A stretch of DNA of 64,000 nucleotides from Myxococcus eversor (GTDB lineage: Bacteria; Myxococcota; Myxococcia; Myxococcales; Myxococcaceae). Numbering within the stretch: the first letter of the stretch is position 1; every line of letters begins with the position of its first letter. Shown one piece after another: positions 42,981-51,892 of the stretch. The notes under the pieces are model-generated. The model did not search any database. It was given only the letters and a program-made list of their open reading frames with translations, and was not told the origin of the DNA. The position numbers were made by a program, and so were the translations under genes. The stretch spans positions 310,001 through 374,000 of the forward strand of contig NZ_JAAIXY010000007.1 of assembly GCF_010894455.1 (NCBI RefSeq), in the 5' to 3' direction.

Positions 42981-44756
42981 GTGACGCCTTACACGATGCT
43001 GCATCTGGCGCTCGCGGGGGCTTTCTTCGTGCTCGCGCTGGTGCATTTCGCGACCTGGGCCGCGGTGCGTTCGCAGCGGGTGCAATTGTGGCTCGCGACG
43101 AGCTTCCTGGGCTTCGCCGCGCTCAGCCTGTCTACGTGGGCAACACACCACGAGGTCGGCTGGATGTTCGTGGACACGCGTCCGTGGTTGTTGCTCGGCG
43201 CGCTGTGCTCCATTCCCCTGCCCTACACGCTCTTGCGAGTCCTCTGGGCCTTGCTGGACGTGCCACTGACGCGCACGCGGCGGGTGCTGCTGGGCGTGGC
43301 GGTGGCCTTTGGAGCGATGCGCGTCGCGGACGTGCTCGGCTCGGTGCTGGCGACGTCGGGGCCGAGGATGACGGCCGAGGAGCTGGCGCGCGCGACTGTA
43401 GGCCTGGGCCTGCCGATGTTCTGGCTGCTGGCGGTGACGGTGGGTGGCACCTGGGCCCTGGAGGCGGCGTGGACGCTGAAGCGCCGGGGGGCCATGGCGG
43501 CGGCGGTGCTCGTGGCCGCCCTGCTCGCGCTGGGCATCCTGGGGCGTGAGCTGGCGGTGGACGCGGGCTGGATGACGGGGCCACCGCTGTTCGCGCTCGT
43601 GGGGTTGCCGTTCCTGCTGCTGGCGTCCACCTCGCTCGCCATCCTCACCGCGCGGTCATTGAGGGGCGCGGACCTGGGCACGGGCATCCATCGCTACCGG
43701 CGGCTCGCGCGCCTGGGACGTGGAGGCATGGGCGAAGTGTGGCTGGCGGTGCGCACGGGGCGCGCCGGGTTCAACCGGCTGGTGGTGCTCAAGCGGATGG
43801 TCGATGAAGACAGCGAGGACCCGGCCGTCCGGCTCCACCGGTTCATCGGCGAGGCCCGCACGGCCGCGCGACTGCACCATCCGAACATCGTGTCCGTGCA
43901 TGACCTGGGTCAGGTGGATGGCGCGTGGTTCATCGTCATGGAGTACCTGAGCGGGGTGAATGCACTGAAGCTCGCGCGGATGGTGCGGCGCGGGGGCGTG
44001 GTGCCGCTCGAAGTCGTGGTGGAGATCTGCCTGCAGTCCGTGAAGGGGTTGGCCTACGCGCACGAGCGAGGCGTCATCCACCGCGACATCAGCGCGGACA
44101 ACCTGGTGGTGACGTTCGACGGAGTGGTGAAGGTCGTCGACTTCGGCATCGCGCACGGAGTGGGCAGTCCCCAGGAGCACCTGGCCGCGCGCTCGACGGC
44201 GTCCCTGCCCTCCGTGAGTCGACTCACCCAGGACGGCGACGTCATCGGCAAAATCGCATACATGCCGCCGGAGCGCAGGGCGGGAGCGGAGGCGACGACG
44301 TCGGGTGACATCTACGCGCTCGGCTGTGTGCTCCATGAGCTGCTCTGGGGAGACCTTCCGGGCATCGGACTGAGCTTGCAGCAGCGAGCACAGTGGGAGG
44401 GCCCGGAGGCACCCGAGGTGAATCGGATGCTCCGTGGAATCGTGGAGAAGGCGCTCCATCCGACGCCCGCGCGACGCTTCTCGGATGCGAGGGAATTGGA
44501 GCAGGCCCTGCTGCCCGTGCGACAGGCGCTGCCCACCGTCGACCTCGCGAGCTGGTTGCGAGAGAACTACTCCGAGCGCTGGTCGCATGAGCGCGAGCTG
44601 TCCGAGATGAGCGACCCTTCACCCGAAGAGGTGCAGGGCCTCTTGTCCCGCGCTCCCGCTGTCGTGCCCGCGGAGCTGGCGCCCACCCAGCTCGTCGCGC
44701 AGAAGGTGGAGACACCCCAGGAGGAGGCAACCCGGCGCCTCCGGAGCCCGCGCTGA
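42981..44756 (+). CDS. Ser/Thr kinase with N-terminal multi-helix membrane sensor
   Basis: A 591-residue kinase starting at GTG 42981. The first about 225 residues are six or seven hydrophobic helices, a layout more common in histidine kinases (7TM-type sensors). The kinase domain follows: Gly loop LGRGGMGEVW, Lys in VVLKRM, catalytic loop HRDISADN, DFG in VVDFGIAHG and PPE in AYMPPERR. The C-terminus is a short tail without TPRs. It therefore looks like a membrane receptor turned kinase. The target is unknown. Its last 14 codons lie in a sequence that is repeated 72 bases downstream. Confidence 0.92.
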   Translation: MTPYTMLHLALAGAFFVLALVHFATWAAVRSQRVQLWLATSFLGFAALSLSTWATHHEVGWMFVDTRPWLLLGALCSIPLPYTLLRVLWALLDVPLTRTRRVLLGVAVAFGAMRVADVLGSVLATSGPRMTAEELARATVGLGLPMFWLLAVTVGGTWALEAAWTLKRRGAMAAAVLVAALLALGILGRELAVDAGWMTGPPLFALVGLPFLLLASTSLAILTARSLRGADLGTGIHRYRRLARLGRGGMGEVWLAVRTGRAGFNRLVVLKRMVDEDSEDPAVRLHRFIGEARTAARLHHPNIVSVHDLGQVDGAWFIVMEYLSGVNALKLARMVRRGGVVPLEVVVEICLQSVKGLAYAHERGVIHRDISADNLVVTFDGVVKVVDFGIAHGVGSPQEHLAARSTASLPSVSRLTQDGDVIGKIAYMPPERRAGAEATTSGDIYALGCVLHELLWGDLPGIGLSLQQRAQWEGPEAPEVNRMLRGIVEKALHPTPARRFSDARELEQALLPVRQALPTVDLASWLRENYSERWSHERELSEMSDPSPEEVQGLLSRAPAVVPAELAPTQLVAQKVETPQEEATRRLRSPR

Positions 44757-44853
44757 GCCGGCGTCGCTACCGCGTATGCACGCCCCTGCCGATGCCCGAC
44801 GGCTCCGGCCACGTGGAGCCCGCGCTGAGCCGGCGTCGCTACCGCGTATGCAC
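44743..44853. repeat. 39-bp direct repeat spanning two convergent stop codons
   Basis: The 39 bases at 44743-44781 recur at 44815-44853, offset 72. The first copy holds the stop of the kinase (44754-44756). The second holds the stop of the membrane fusion protein gene on the other strand (44839-44841). Each copy carries both stop signals, so a 72-base tandem duplication probably pulled apart two genes whose ends once overlapped. Confidence 0.85.
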
Positions 44854-46071
44854 CGTGACGTCGGCGGACAGGCCGACTCGCAAGGCGAGCCCTTGAGGAG
44901 GATGCAGCCAGGTGATGCGCACGGGCACACGCTGAACCACCTTCACGAAGTTGCCCGAGGCATTGTCGGGAGGCATCAGCGAGAAGCGCGAGCCGGTTCC
45001 GCCGGAGAGGCTCTCCACCTGTCCCTCCAGCGTCTCGCCCGAGTAGGCATCCACCGCCACGTCCACGCGCTGGCCCGGTCGCATGTGGCCCACCTGCGTC
45101 TCCTTGAAGTTGGCCACGATGTACGTGGTGAGCGGCACCAGCTCCGCCACTGCCTGCCCCGGCGAGAGGAGCTGGCCGGGATGCACGGTCAGCTTGGACA
45201 CCTGACCATCCGCTGGCGCCACCAGGCGCGTGTCCTCCAGTTGGAGCCGGGCCTGCTCCAGCGCCGCCTCCGCGCCCTTCACCCGGGCATGCGCCAGTGA
45301 CGCGTTCGCATGGGCCGCGGCGATCTTCTCGTCGATGGGCGCGCTCACGTCGAGCTGACCTCGCGCCTCTTCGACCTTGCTCTCCGCGGTGCGCCGGCTC
45401 TCCTCGGCCATGAGGAGCTGGGCGCGGGCCCCTTCCAGCGCGGCCTGCGCGGTGTCATTCCCCGTCTGCGCGTCATCGAGCGCGCTCTGCGCCACCACGT
45501 TCTGCTCGCGCAGGCTCCGCGTCCGCTCCAGGTCCAACGTCGCCTTTCGGGCCTGCGCCTCGGTCCGAGCCAGCGCCGCGCGAGCGGAGGCCACCTGCGC
45601 CTGCGCACCACTCACCGCCGAGTTGCTGGAGGTCACCTGCGCCTTGGCCGAGGACAGGCCACCCTTCGCCCCCGCCGTCGCCACGGCCGCCTGTGCATCC
45701 GCAGCGGCGGCCTGGGCGCGCGCGGACTCCAGCTCCGCCTCCGCCTGCTTCACCCGGACCTCGTAGGGGCGAGGGTCGATCTGCAGGAGCACATCCCCCT
45801 GGTGCACCATCGCGTTGTCGCTCACGCCCACCTTCACCACGGGGCCCGAGACTCGCGCGGCCAGCGGCACCACGTCCGCCTCCACCTGCGCGTCATCGGT
45901 GGACTCTTCCCCGACGGTCATCAGCTTGAAGCCACCGATGGCGAGCAGGATGACGGTGACCCCGGCGCCGAGGAGATAGAAGCCCCGCTTGCCTCGCTTC
46001 GGCGGTGGCGAAGCGGCGGGCGTTGGAAGGGGTTGCGAGACGAGCTGGGGAGCGGGAGTGGTCGAGGACAT
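44839..46071 (-). CDS. EmrA/HlyD-type membrane fusion protein
   Basis: A 410-residue periplasmic adaptor for a major-facilitator exporter. The N-terminus is cytoplasmic, followed by one TM helix (about 30-48, GFYLLGAGVTVILLAIGGF). A lipoyl/barrel half motif follows (ADVVPLAARVSGPVVKVGVSDNAMVHQGDVLLQID), then a long Ala/Glu-rich alpha-hairpin (about 105-260) and the second lipoyl half (ARLVAPADGQVSKLTVHPGQ). It links the inner membrane pump at 46075-47673 to an outer membrane channel that is not encoded here. It is the last gene of the tetR-emrB-emrA-type operon, with 3 bases to emrB. Confidence 0.9.
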   Translation of the reverse strand: MSSTTPAPQLVSQPLPTPAASPPPKRGKRGFYLLGAGVTVILLAIGGFKLMTVGEESTDDAQVEADVVPLAARVSGPVVKVGVSDNAMVHQGDVLLQIDPRPYEVRVKQAEAELESARAQAAAADAQAAVATAGAKGGLSSAKAQVTSSNSAVSGAQAQVASARAALARTEAQARKATLDLERTRSLREQNVVAQSALDDAQTGNDTAQAALEGARAQLLMAEESRRTAESKVEEARGQLDVSAPIDEKIAAAHANASLAHARVKGAEAALEQARLQLEDTRLVAPADGQVSKLTVHPGQLLSPGQAVAELVPLTTYIVANFKETQVGHMRPGQRVDVAVDAYSGETLEGQVESLSGGTGSRFSLMPPDNASGNFVKVVQRVPVRITWLHPPQGLALRVGLSADVTVHTR

Positions 46072-46074
46072 GGT

Positions 46075-47673
46075 TCAGACCTCCAGGTCGAGGTGGGGCT
46101 TCTCTTGGGAGCCCCCGCCGCTGGGAGCGGCCTTGAGGAAATAGACGAGCGGCAGCACCACCACGAACATCAGCGCCGCGAGGACGAACAGCTTGTCGAA
46201 GGCGAGCACCGTCGCCTGGCGCGTCGCCGAGCCCGCCAGCATCTGGAGACTCGCGAGGTGCGCGCCAGCCTGGTCGAGGCCGCGCCGCATCAACCCCTGC
46301 TCCGTCGCGGCGATTCGGCCGGCGACCTCCAGTCGCTCCGGGTTCAGGTGCACCGCGATGGACGCCTTGGCCTGCACCGAATAGCGCGACAGCAGCGTGG
46401 TGAAGATGGCCAGCCCCATGGAGCCGCCAATCTGGCGCAAGAGCGAGTTGAGTCCCGTGGCATCGGCCATGCGCTCGCGAGGGATGTTCGCGAGCGCCGT
46501 CGCGCTGAGCGGCACGAACATCAGGCTGAAGCCCACCCCCTGCAACATGATGGCGCGGACGATGTGCTCCGAGCCCGTGGCGAGGGAGAAGTGGCTCATC
46601 TCGAACGCACCGAAGCCCGCGAACACGATGCCCAGGCCCACCAGCAGCCGCGACGGCACCTTGCCGTACAGCCGCCCGACAATGGGCATCATCAACATCA
46701 TCACCAGCGTGCGAGGCATCAGCGCGAACCCCGACTGCGTCGCCGTGAAACCGAGCAACTCCTGCATGAACACCGGCAACAGGAACATGCTGGCCATGAG
46801 GACGGAGAACACCAGCGCGTTGAGCAGGGTTCCCGACGCGAACACCGGGTCCTTGAACAAGCGCAGATTCACCGCGGGCGCCTCGGCGGTCAGCTCGCGG
46901 ATGACGAAGGCCACCAGACAGGTGGCGGCCATCAGCGCACAGGCGACGATGAGGGGAGACTCGAACCAGTCGTCCGCCTGCCCTTCCTCCAGGAAGTACT
47001 GGAGCAGGGCCAGCCCCATGCACAACAGGGTGATGCCGGACCAGTCCATGTGCTTGCGCTGGCGCTCGGCTTCCACCCGGGCGGAGGCGCGCAACTGTTC
47101 GTCCTCCTGGACGAAGCGGGCCACCATGAAGAAGCCGAGGATGCCCACGGGCACGTTGATGAAGAAGATCCAGGACCAGTGCCAGTTGTCGACGATGACG
47201 CCCCCGAGCGTCGGACCGATGGCCGGGCCCACCATGACCGCCATCGCGAAGATGGCCATCGCCGTGCCCTGCTCCTTGGGTGAGAAGGTCTGCCGGAGGA
47301 TGGCCTGCTCGGTGGGTTGGAGCGCCCCGGCACCCAGTCCCTGGATGAAGCGGAAGAGCACCAGCGTCGGCAGGTTCCACGCGAGGCCACACAGGAACGA
47401 GCCCGCGACGAAGAGGACCAGGCAGGACAGGTAGACGCGCTTCTGTCCGAACAGGCGCCCCAGGAAGCCCGTGAGGGGCATCACCATCACCGTGGCGATG
47501 ACGAAGCCCGTGCTGGCCCAGGTGATTTCCTGCACGGTGGCGCCCACCGCGCCCCGAATCTGCGGCAGGGCCACGTTGACGATGGACGCGTCGATGGCGC
47601 CCATCAGCGTGCCGAACGTCACCGACAGCGTGACGAGCCACTTGTTCGGCGGAGCCCCGGGAGTCCGTGCCAT
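46075..47673 (-). CDS. EmrB/QacA-type DHA2 multidrug efflux transporter
   Basis: A 532-residue transporter with 14 predicted membrane helices. Support includes the DHA2 signatures NVALPQIRGAVGAT near the first helix, the loop GRLFGQKRVYLSCL, and the antiporter motif C-like GPAIGPTLGG. It would export toxic compounds by proton exchange through the adaptor encoded next. It begins 5 bases after the TetR stop. The two large secondary-metabolite loci on the left suggest a self-protection role, but this is only inference. Confidence 0.92.
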   Translation of the reverse strand: MARTPGAPPNKWLVTLSVTFGTLMGAIDASIVNVALPQIRGAVGATVQEITWASTGFVIATVMVMPLTGFLGRLFGQKRVYLSCLVLFVAGSFLCGLAWNLPTLVLFRFIQGLGAGALQPTEQAILRQTFSPKEQGTAMAIFAMAVMVGPAIGPTLGGVIVDNWHWSWIFFINVPVGILGFFMVARFVQEDEQLRASARVEAERQRKHMDWSGITLLCMGLALLQYFLEEGQADDWFESPLIVACALMAATCLVAFVIRELTAEAPAVNLRLFKDPVFASGTLLNALVFSVLMASMFLLPVFMQELLGFTATQSGFALMPRTLVMMLMMPIVGRLYGKVPSRLLVGLGIVFAGFGAFEMSHFSLATGSEHIVRAIMLQGVGFSLMFVPLSATALANIPRERMADATGLNSLLRQIGGSMGLAIFTTLLSRYSVQAKASIAVHLNPERLEVAGRIAATEQGLMRRGLDQAGAHLASLQMLAGSATRQATVLAFDKLFVLAALMFVVVLPLVYFLKAAPSGGGSQEKPHLDLEV

Positions 47674-47678
47674 GGCCT

Positions 47679-48302
47679 CTAGACCTCGATTCCCTTCAGG
47701 AAGACGCGGGAGATCTCCTCCCCCCAGGCGGCCGGCGAATGGGGATGGCCGTCCTCGCGCAGACGGTCCAACGCGCCGCGGACCAGGCCCATGAGGAGGC
47801 TGGGGTAGAAGGCCCGGCCCTCCGCGCGAAGCTCCTTGGCCCGGATGCCCTGGTCGATGATGACCTCCAGCCGTCGGTTCAGCTCGGCCAGGACCTGGCT
47901 CTTGTTCTGACTGTGGGCCGGGTCCTCGGGGAGCTGGACCAACAACCGCACGAAGGCGTCTCTCTCCGCCACGTGGGCGAAGATGGCCGTGACGAAGGTC
48001 CGGAGTCGCACGGACGAGGGCTGCTCCTTCACGGGAGCCAGCGCGGCATCCAGCCGGGTGAGCAGCACCTGGCGACGCTTCGCACGGAGCGCGTCCAGGA
48101 GCGCCGCCCGGTCCTTGAAGTGGTTGTAGAGCGTCCCCACCGACACGCCCGCCTGCTCCGCGATGGACTCCATCTTCGCGGCGTGCACGCCCTCTCGAGC
48201 GAACACATCGGCGGCCGCCACCAGGATGGCGTCGGCGGTGGCCTCGCGCAGCCGGGAGCGGAGGTTTTTGACGGGGGCTTCAGATTTTGAATCCCGATTC
48301 AT
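47679..48302 (-). CDS. TetR-family repressor of the efflux operon
   Basis: A 207-residue TetR regulator. The N-terminal HTH is clear: ILVAAADVFAREGVHAAKMESIAEQAGVSVGTLYNHFKDRAALLDAL. The C-terminal part is the ligand-binding domain. It is the first gene of an operon with emrB- and emrA-type genes, so it probably represses its own operon. A long palindrome covers its start codon (48279-48310). The gene is divergent from the metalloprotease gene at 48469. Confidence 0.92.
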   Translation of the reverse strand: MNRDSKSEAPVKNLRSRLREATADAILVAAADVFAREGVHAAKMESIAEQAGVSVGTLYNHFKDRAALLDALRAKRRQVLLTRLDAALAPVKEQPSSVRLRTFVTAIFAHVAERDAFVRLLVQLPEDPAHSQNKSQVLAELNRRLEVIIDQGIRAKELRAEGRAFYPSLLMGLVRGALDRLREDGHPHSPAAWGEEISRVFLKGIEV

Positions 48303-48310
48303 TTTCTGAA
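48279..48310. promoter_or_regulatory. Operator-like palindrome over the tetR start codon
   Basis: A 32-base dyad: outer arms TTCAGA and TCTGAA, inner arms TGAATC and GATTCA around a CC centre; only three mismatched pairs lie between the arms. It covers the ATG of the TetR gene at 48300-48302. It is a fitting autoregulatory operator: bound repressor would block transcription or translation start. Confidence 0.6.
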
Positions 48311-48468
48311 CGGAGCCTTCACCTTCTGCCCTCGGGAGTCAACTCCCCCTCTGAAGCACGAGGCCGTGGGCAACCGGGCAGTCGCGAAGATTCCTGGAGT
48401 CTCGCGTTCGATTCCTGCGCGGGGCCCTGTCCCTCTGGATGGCGCCTCGCGTCCGCCAAGGGAAAGTC

Positions 48469-50292
48469 ATGTTCATCGAGACATCAAGGCACCGAAGCAT
48501 CGGGCATACCGGAGCCCGCGGGCTCCTCTTCACCATGGGCACAGGGCTGCTGGTCGCATGTGGCGCGCCTCTGGAGCCCACGTCGACCACCGACGCGTCC
48601 CTCGTGGCCATCGGCACGACGGAGCAGTCGCTGTATGTCGACTCGGACGAGGTCTGGGGGCGCCCCAACCTGACGGTGTGCTGGGACACGCCGGGCTTCG
48701 CCACCGAGAAGGAATGGGTGCGCACCTCCATCCGCGACACCTGGGAGAAGGAGAGCAACCTGGTGTTCTCCGGCTGGGGCGCCTGCCCCAGCTCCGCGGA
48801 CATCCGCATCACCATCAGCGACGAGGGGCCTCATACGGAAGGACTGGGCACGTCCATCGAGGACGAGGAAGAAGGAATGGTGCTCAACTTCACCTTCGCC
48901 AACTGGAGCCAGTCCTGTGCCTCCAGCCCCGCGCAGCGTGAGCACTGCATCCGCGCCATCGGCGTTCACGAGTTTGGCCACGCCCTGGGCTTCGCACATG
49001 AGCACAACCGGGGGGACACGCCGTCCACCTGCACCACGCCGTCCCAGGGAAGCGATGGGGACACCCACGTGGGCGCGTGGGATTTGATGTCGGTGATGAA
49101 CTACTGCAATCCGACGTGGAACAACGCCGGGCAGCTCAGCACCACCGACATCCAGGGCGTGCGACAGTTCTACGGTCAGCCTCGCGGGGCGGACCAGCAG
49201 TTCCACGTGGCCAAGGTGGACTCCGACTTCCGCGCGGACATCCTCCAGACGTACCGGGGCTGGGGTTCGATTCCCATGTGCCGCTCGACGGGCAGTGGCT
49301 GGTCGTGCACCAACCCTTCCGCGGCGGTCTACAACTGGGGTTCTCCGGAGCAGCGGTACGTCACGGGTGACTTCAACGGCGACGGGCGCACGGACCTGGT
49401 GCAGACCTATCGATTCTGGGCCAGCTACCCGGTCTGTTACTCCACGGGCGTGGGGGCCTGGTCCTGTTCCAACACGTATGCGGACATCTACAACTGGGGA
49501 ACGGGGAGCCAGCGATTCATCACCGGCGACTTCAGTGGTGATGGGAAGACGGATATCGCGCAGGCGTATCACGACTCGTCGATGCTGCCCGTGTGTCGCT
49601 CCACCGGCACCGGCTGGTCTTGCAACAACCCGGCGGCCACGCTCCGCACGACGGACTCTCCCGAGGTGCGCTACCTCGCCGGAGACTTCAATGGCGATGG
49701 GCGGGATGACATCGCGCAGGCGTATCGGCGCTGGGTGACGCAGCCCTTGTGTCTGTCGACGGGCACGGCCTGGTCCTGCAGCAACCTCAGCGTAGCCATG
49801 TACGACGCGGGAAATGCCGAGCAGGACTTCCTCACCGGCGACTTCAACGGCGACGGGCGGGACGACATCCTCCAGTCCTATCGCGGATGGAATGCCATGC
49901 CGCTGTGCTACGGCATGGCCTCTCCGACCTGGTCCTGCAACATCCCGTCGGGCACGTTCTACAACTCGGGCTCGCATGAGCAGCAGATGCTGACGGGCGA
50001 CTTCAACGGGGACGGGCGCACGGACATCATCCAGACCTACCGTGGCTGGGGGAGCATCCCCACGTGCTACTCCACGGGCTCGGGCTGGAACTGCAGCAAC
50101 TCGCCGGCGACCATCTACAACTCGGGGTCCTCCGAGCAGCGGTTCATGACGGCGGACGTCAACGGCGATGGCCGCACCGACGTCGTCCAGGTCCACCGCT
50201 CCTGGATGCGCTACCCGGTGTGTCTGTCGACGGGGACTGGCTGGAATTGCGGCAACTGGCTGTCGACCGTGTACGACATCGGGACGTACTGA
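48469..50292 (+). CDS. Zinc metalloprotease lipoprotein with seven FG-GAP-like repeats
   Basis: A 607-residue lipoprotein. The start at 48469 gives a lipobox (GTGLLVACG, Cys31); 48439 is an alternative start. The protease domain (about 55-240) has the zinc motif HEFGHALGFAH at 167-177, followed by a Met-turn candidate DLMSVMNYCNP, as in metzincins. The rest (about 245-607) consists of seven repeats of about 52 residues with the core GDFNGDGRTDxxQxYR, then PxCxSTGxxWxC. Each repeat has a Ca-binding-like D-x-N-x-D-G loop and two Cys, so a seven-bladed propeller with one disulfide per blade is likely. A predatory or matrix-degrading role is inferred. Confidence 0.9.
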   Translation: MFIETSRHRSIGHTGARGLLFTMGTGLLVACGAPLEPTSTTDASLVAIGTTEQSLYVDSDEVWGRPNLTVCWDTPGFATEKEWVRTSIRDTWEKESNLVFSGWGACPSSADIRITISDEGPHTEGLGTSIEDEEEGMVLNFTFANWSQSCASSPAQREHCIRAIGVHEFGHALGFAHEHNRGDTPSTCTTPSQGSDGDTHVGAWDLMSVMNYCNPTWNNAGQLSTTDIQGVRQFYGQPRGADQQFHVAKVDSDFRADILQTYRGWGSIPMCRSTGSGWSCTNPSAAVYNWGSPEQRYVTGDFNGDGRTDLVQTYRFWASYPVCYSTGVGAWSCSNTYADIYNWGTGSQRFITGDFSGDGKTDIAQAYHDSSMLPVCRSTGTGWSCNNPAATLRTTDSPEVRYLAGDFNGDGRDDIAQAYRRWVTQPLCLSTGTAWSCSNLSVAMYDAGNAEQDFLTGDFNGDGRDDILQSYRGWNAMPLCYGMASPTWSCNIPSGTFYNSGSHEQQMLTGDFNGDGRTDIIQTYRGWGSIPTCYSTGSGWNCSNSPATIYNSGSSEQRFMTADVNGDGRTDVVQVHRSWMRYPVCLSTGTGWNCGNWLSTVYDIGTY

Positions 50293-50590
50293 GCCGGTGG
50301 CCCGGGCTGAAGCGGCGTCATGCTACGGCTCGGGTCGCGGTCTCATGGAGTAGATCCATCCCTCCCCCGAGCTCAGTCGTGGCGCCACATGCCTCTCCTG
50401 GTTGATTCCGACCAGGCCTCGCTTGCCGGCATGGAGCTCAGGAGTCTATCGCGGGGGCCACCTCGGACCACGTCCGCGCGATACTCGTTCATCTGTCTCC
50501 TCCCGGTGTCACGGTGACTTCGCGACACCGGGAGGAGACCTCCCGCGCCGTGCCCATCAGGGCCCGACGCTGGAGTGGCTCAGCAGTGAC
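50293..50590. other. 298-base gap with one long perfect hairpin
   Basis: No gene is visible. A 16-bp perfect inverted repeat (left arm 50495-50510, right arm 50524-50539, 13-base loop) lies between the convergent metalloprotease and PH-like genes. It could be a transcript end for both, although T-runs are missing. Confidence 0.55.
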
Positions 50591-51070
50591 TCACGCGGCC
50601 TGGCTGTAGCGGTCGCACTCCGCCAGGTACTCGTCGCTCGACATCTGGACCGCGGCGACGCGCAACTGCTTGACCTTGGGCTTCTTCAGCGTGGTCTTCA
50701 CGACCACCGACTTCCCGATGGGGATGCCCATGTATGACTGGTCGACGTAGGTGTTCTCCTTCATGTCGTCCCAGGCAATCAGCACGCCATCCGGGAAGAG
50801 GATGCCGTCCCGGCCGATGGTCAGCACGGGCGTGTCCAGGCTGCCCAGCGGCTTGATGCAGTTGAAGATCATCCAGATGGACGTCGCGGTGATGAAGCCG
50901 CAGAAGGCCATGACGCCCGTCTCCCCGATGGAGCGGTAGGTGAGCGCGCCGAAGAAGGCCGTGGACAGCGTCCAGATGACAGCGCCCACGATGAGCTTCG
51001 TGCGCGAGTAGTAGAACGCGACCGGCTGGTCCGACTTCGCCTTCGTCTTGGCAGAGCTATAGATTTCCAT
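50591..51070 (-). CDS. Small membrane protein with PH-like domain
   Basis: A 159-residue protein with two membrane helices (about 25-45 and 52-72), then a cytoplasmic beta-rich domain (PVLTIGRDGILFPDGVLIAWDDMKENTYVD) like the PH-type domain in STM3941-family proteins. The second gene of a pair: it starts 33 bases after the end of the larger protein at 51104-51865, which has the same two-helix plus PH-like layout. The function is unknown. Confidence 0.75.
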   Translation of the reverse strand: MEIYSSAKTKAKSDQPVAFYYSRTKLIVGAVIWTLSTAFFGALTYRSIGETGVMAFCGFITATSIWMIFNCIKPLGSLDTPVLTIGRDGILFPDGVLIAWDDMKENTYVDQSYMGIPIGKSVVVKTTLKKPKVKQLRVAAVQMSSDEYLAECDRYSQAA

Positions 51071-51103
51071 GAGGTGATGCCTGTTGGGGGTTGGGGGAAA
51101 AAG

Positions 51104-51865
51104 TCACTGCGCGAGACGGTCCGTCAGGTAGGCCAGGAGCACCGGGGCGTTGACGATCTTCTCCTCGTCGATCTTCCGGAACCTGCCGTTCACCGTGATG
51201 ACCAGCTCGCGGGTCGACACGCCCTGGTCGTGCCCGTCCTGGAAGCGGATGCTCTCGATGTCGTCCCAGCGGATGAGCTGCCGCTTGTGCGTCAGCCCCT
51301 CGGAGCTGAGCGTCAGCGGGCCGAAGTCCACGGACCGACCCGCGGCGACCTGGCGGCGCACCTTGTCCAGCAGCGCGTCGACGACACGGTCCGTCACCTC
51401 GACTTCGAGCTCGTCCGAGTCGCTCCACAGGTTCAGCCGCAGCCGGTACTTGCCACCGGCGTGGCGAAGCACGAGGCGATCATGATTGTGCTGGCGGACG
51501 ATGCCGCCCACGTCCCGCCACGCCAGCGTCGTGTCACCCGAGGTGAGCCGCAGCGAATCCACCGTCAGTGTTTCAGGGGCACGCAACCAGACGAACAGGT
51601 CGCTCGCGCGCCACCCAATCACGTAGATGCCACAGGGGATGCCCAGCAGAAGGATGAAGAACCCGAAGTAGCTCCGCAACAGCGCGTGAACCATCGACAG
51701 CGGCAGCAGGTGGATGGACAGGGGCGCGAGCACCGCCGCCATCACCACGTAGATGAGGATGAACCCCACCACGAGCCAGTAGACGGCCGGAGTGGGGAAG
51801 ACCAAGGTGTGTACGCGCTTCAGGGGACAGCTCCCAACGGGCCGGATGGGCTCACCGAGGGCCAC
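51104..51865 (-). CDS. Membrane protein with PH-like C-terminal domain
   Basis: A 253-residue protein. Two or three membrane helices at about 20-85 are followed by beta-rich segments (ETLTVDSLRLTSGDTTLAWRDVGGIV and GPLTLSSEGLTHKRQLIRWDDIESIRF) that look like two PH-like modules in tandem. It is probably related to its neighbour at 50591-51070. A TetR-box-like palindrome lies 10 bases upstream of the start. No catalytic motif is seen. Confidence 0.75.
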   Translation of the reverse strand: MALGEPIRPVGSCPLKRVHTLVFPTPAVYWLVVGFILIYVVMAAVLAPLSIHLLPLSMVHALLRSYFGFFILLLGIPCGIYVIGWRASDLFVWLRAPETLTVDSLRLTSGDTTLAWRDVGGIVRQHNHDRLVLRHAGGKYRLRLNLWSDSDELEVEVTDRVVDALLDKVRRQVAAGRSVDFGPLTLSSEGLTHKRQLIRWDDIESIRFQDGHDQGVSTRELVITVNGRFRKIDEEKIVNAPVLLAYLTDRLAQ

Positions 51866-51874
51866 GAGTCCCGG

Positions 51875-51892
51875 TGAATGAATGTTCGTTCA
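51875..51892. promoter_or_regulatory. TetR-box-like palindrome
   Basis: TGAATGAATGTTCGTTCA is an 18-bp palindrome with a single mismatched pair, the typical form of a TetR/AcrR-family operator. It sits 10 bases upstream of the start at 51865 and would cover the promoter or start of that gene. The regulator may be encoded elsewhere; the TetR at 47679-48302 has a different dyad in front of it. Confidence 0.5.

Noticed and set aside
49218..50290. The period of about 156-159 bases as a DNA repeat or CRISPR-like array
   Set aside because: It is the coding of seven protein repeats; the DNA copies differ and no spacer structure exists.
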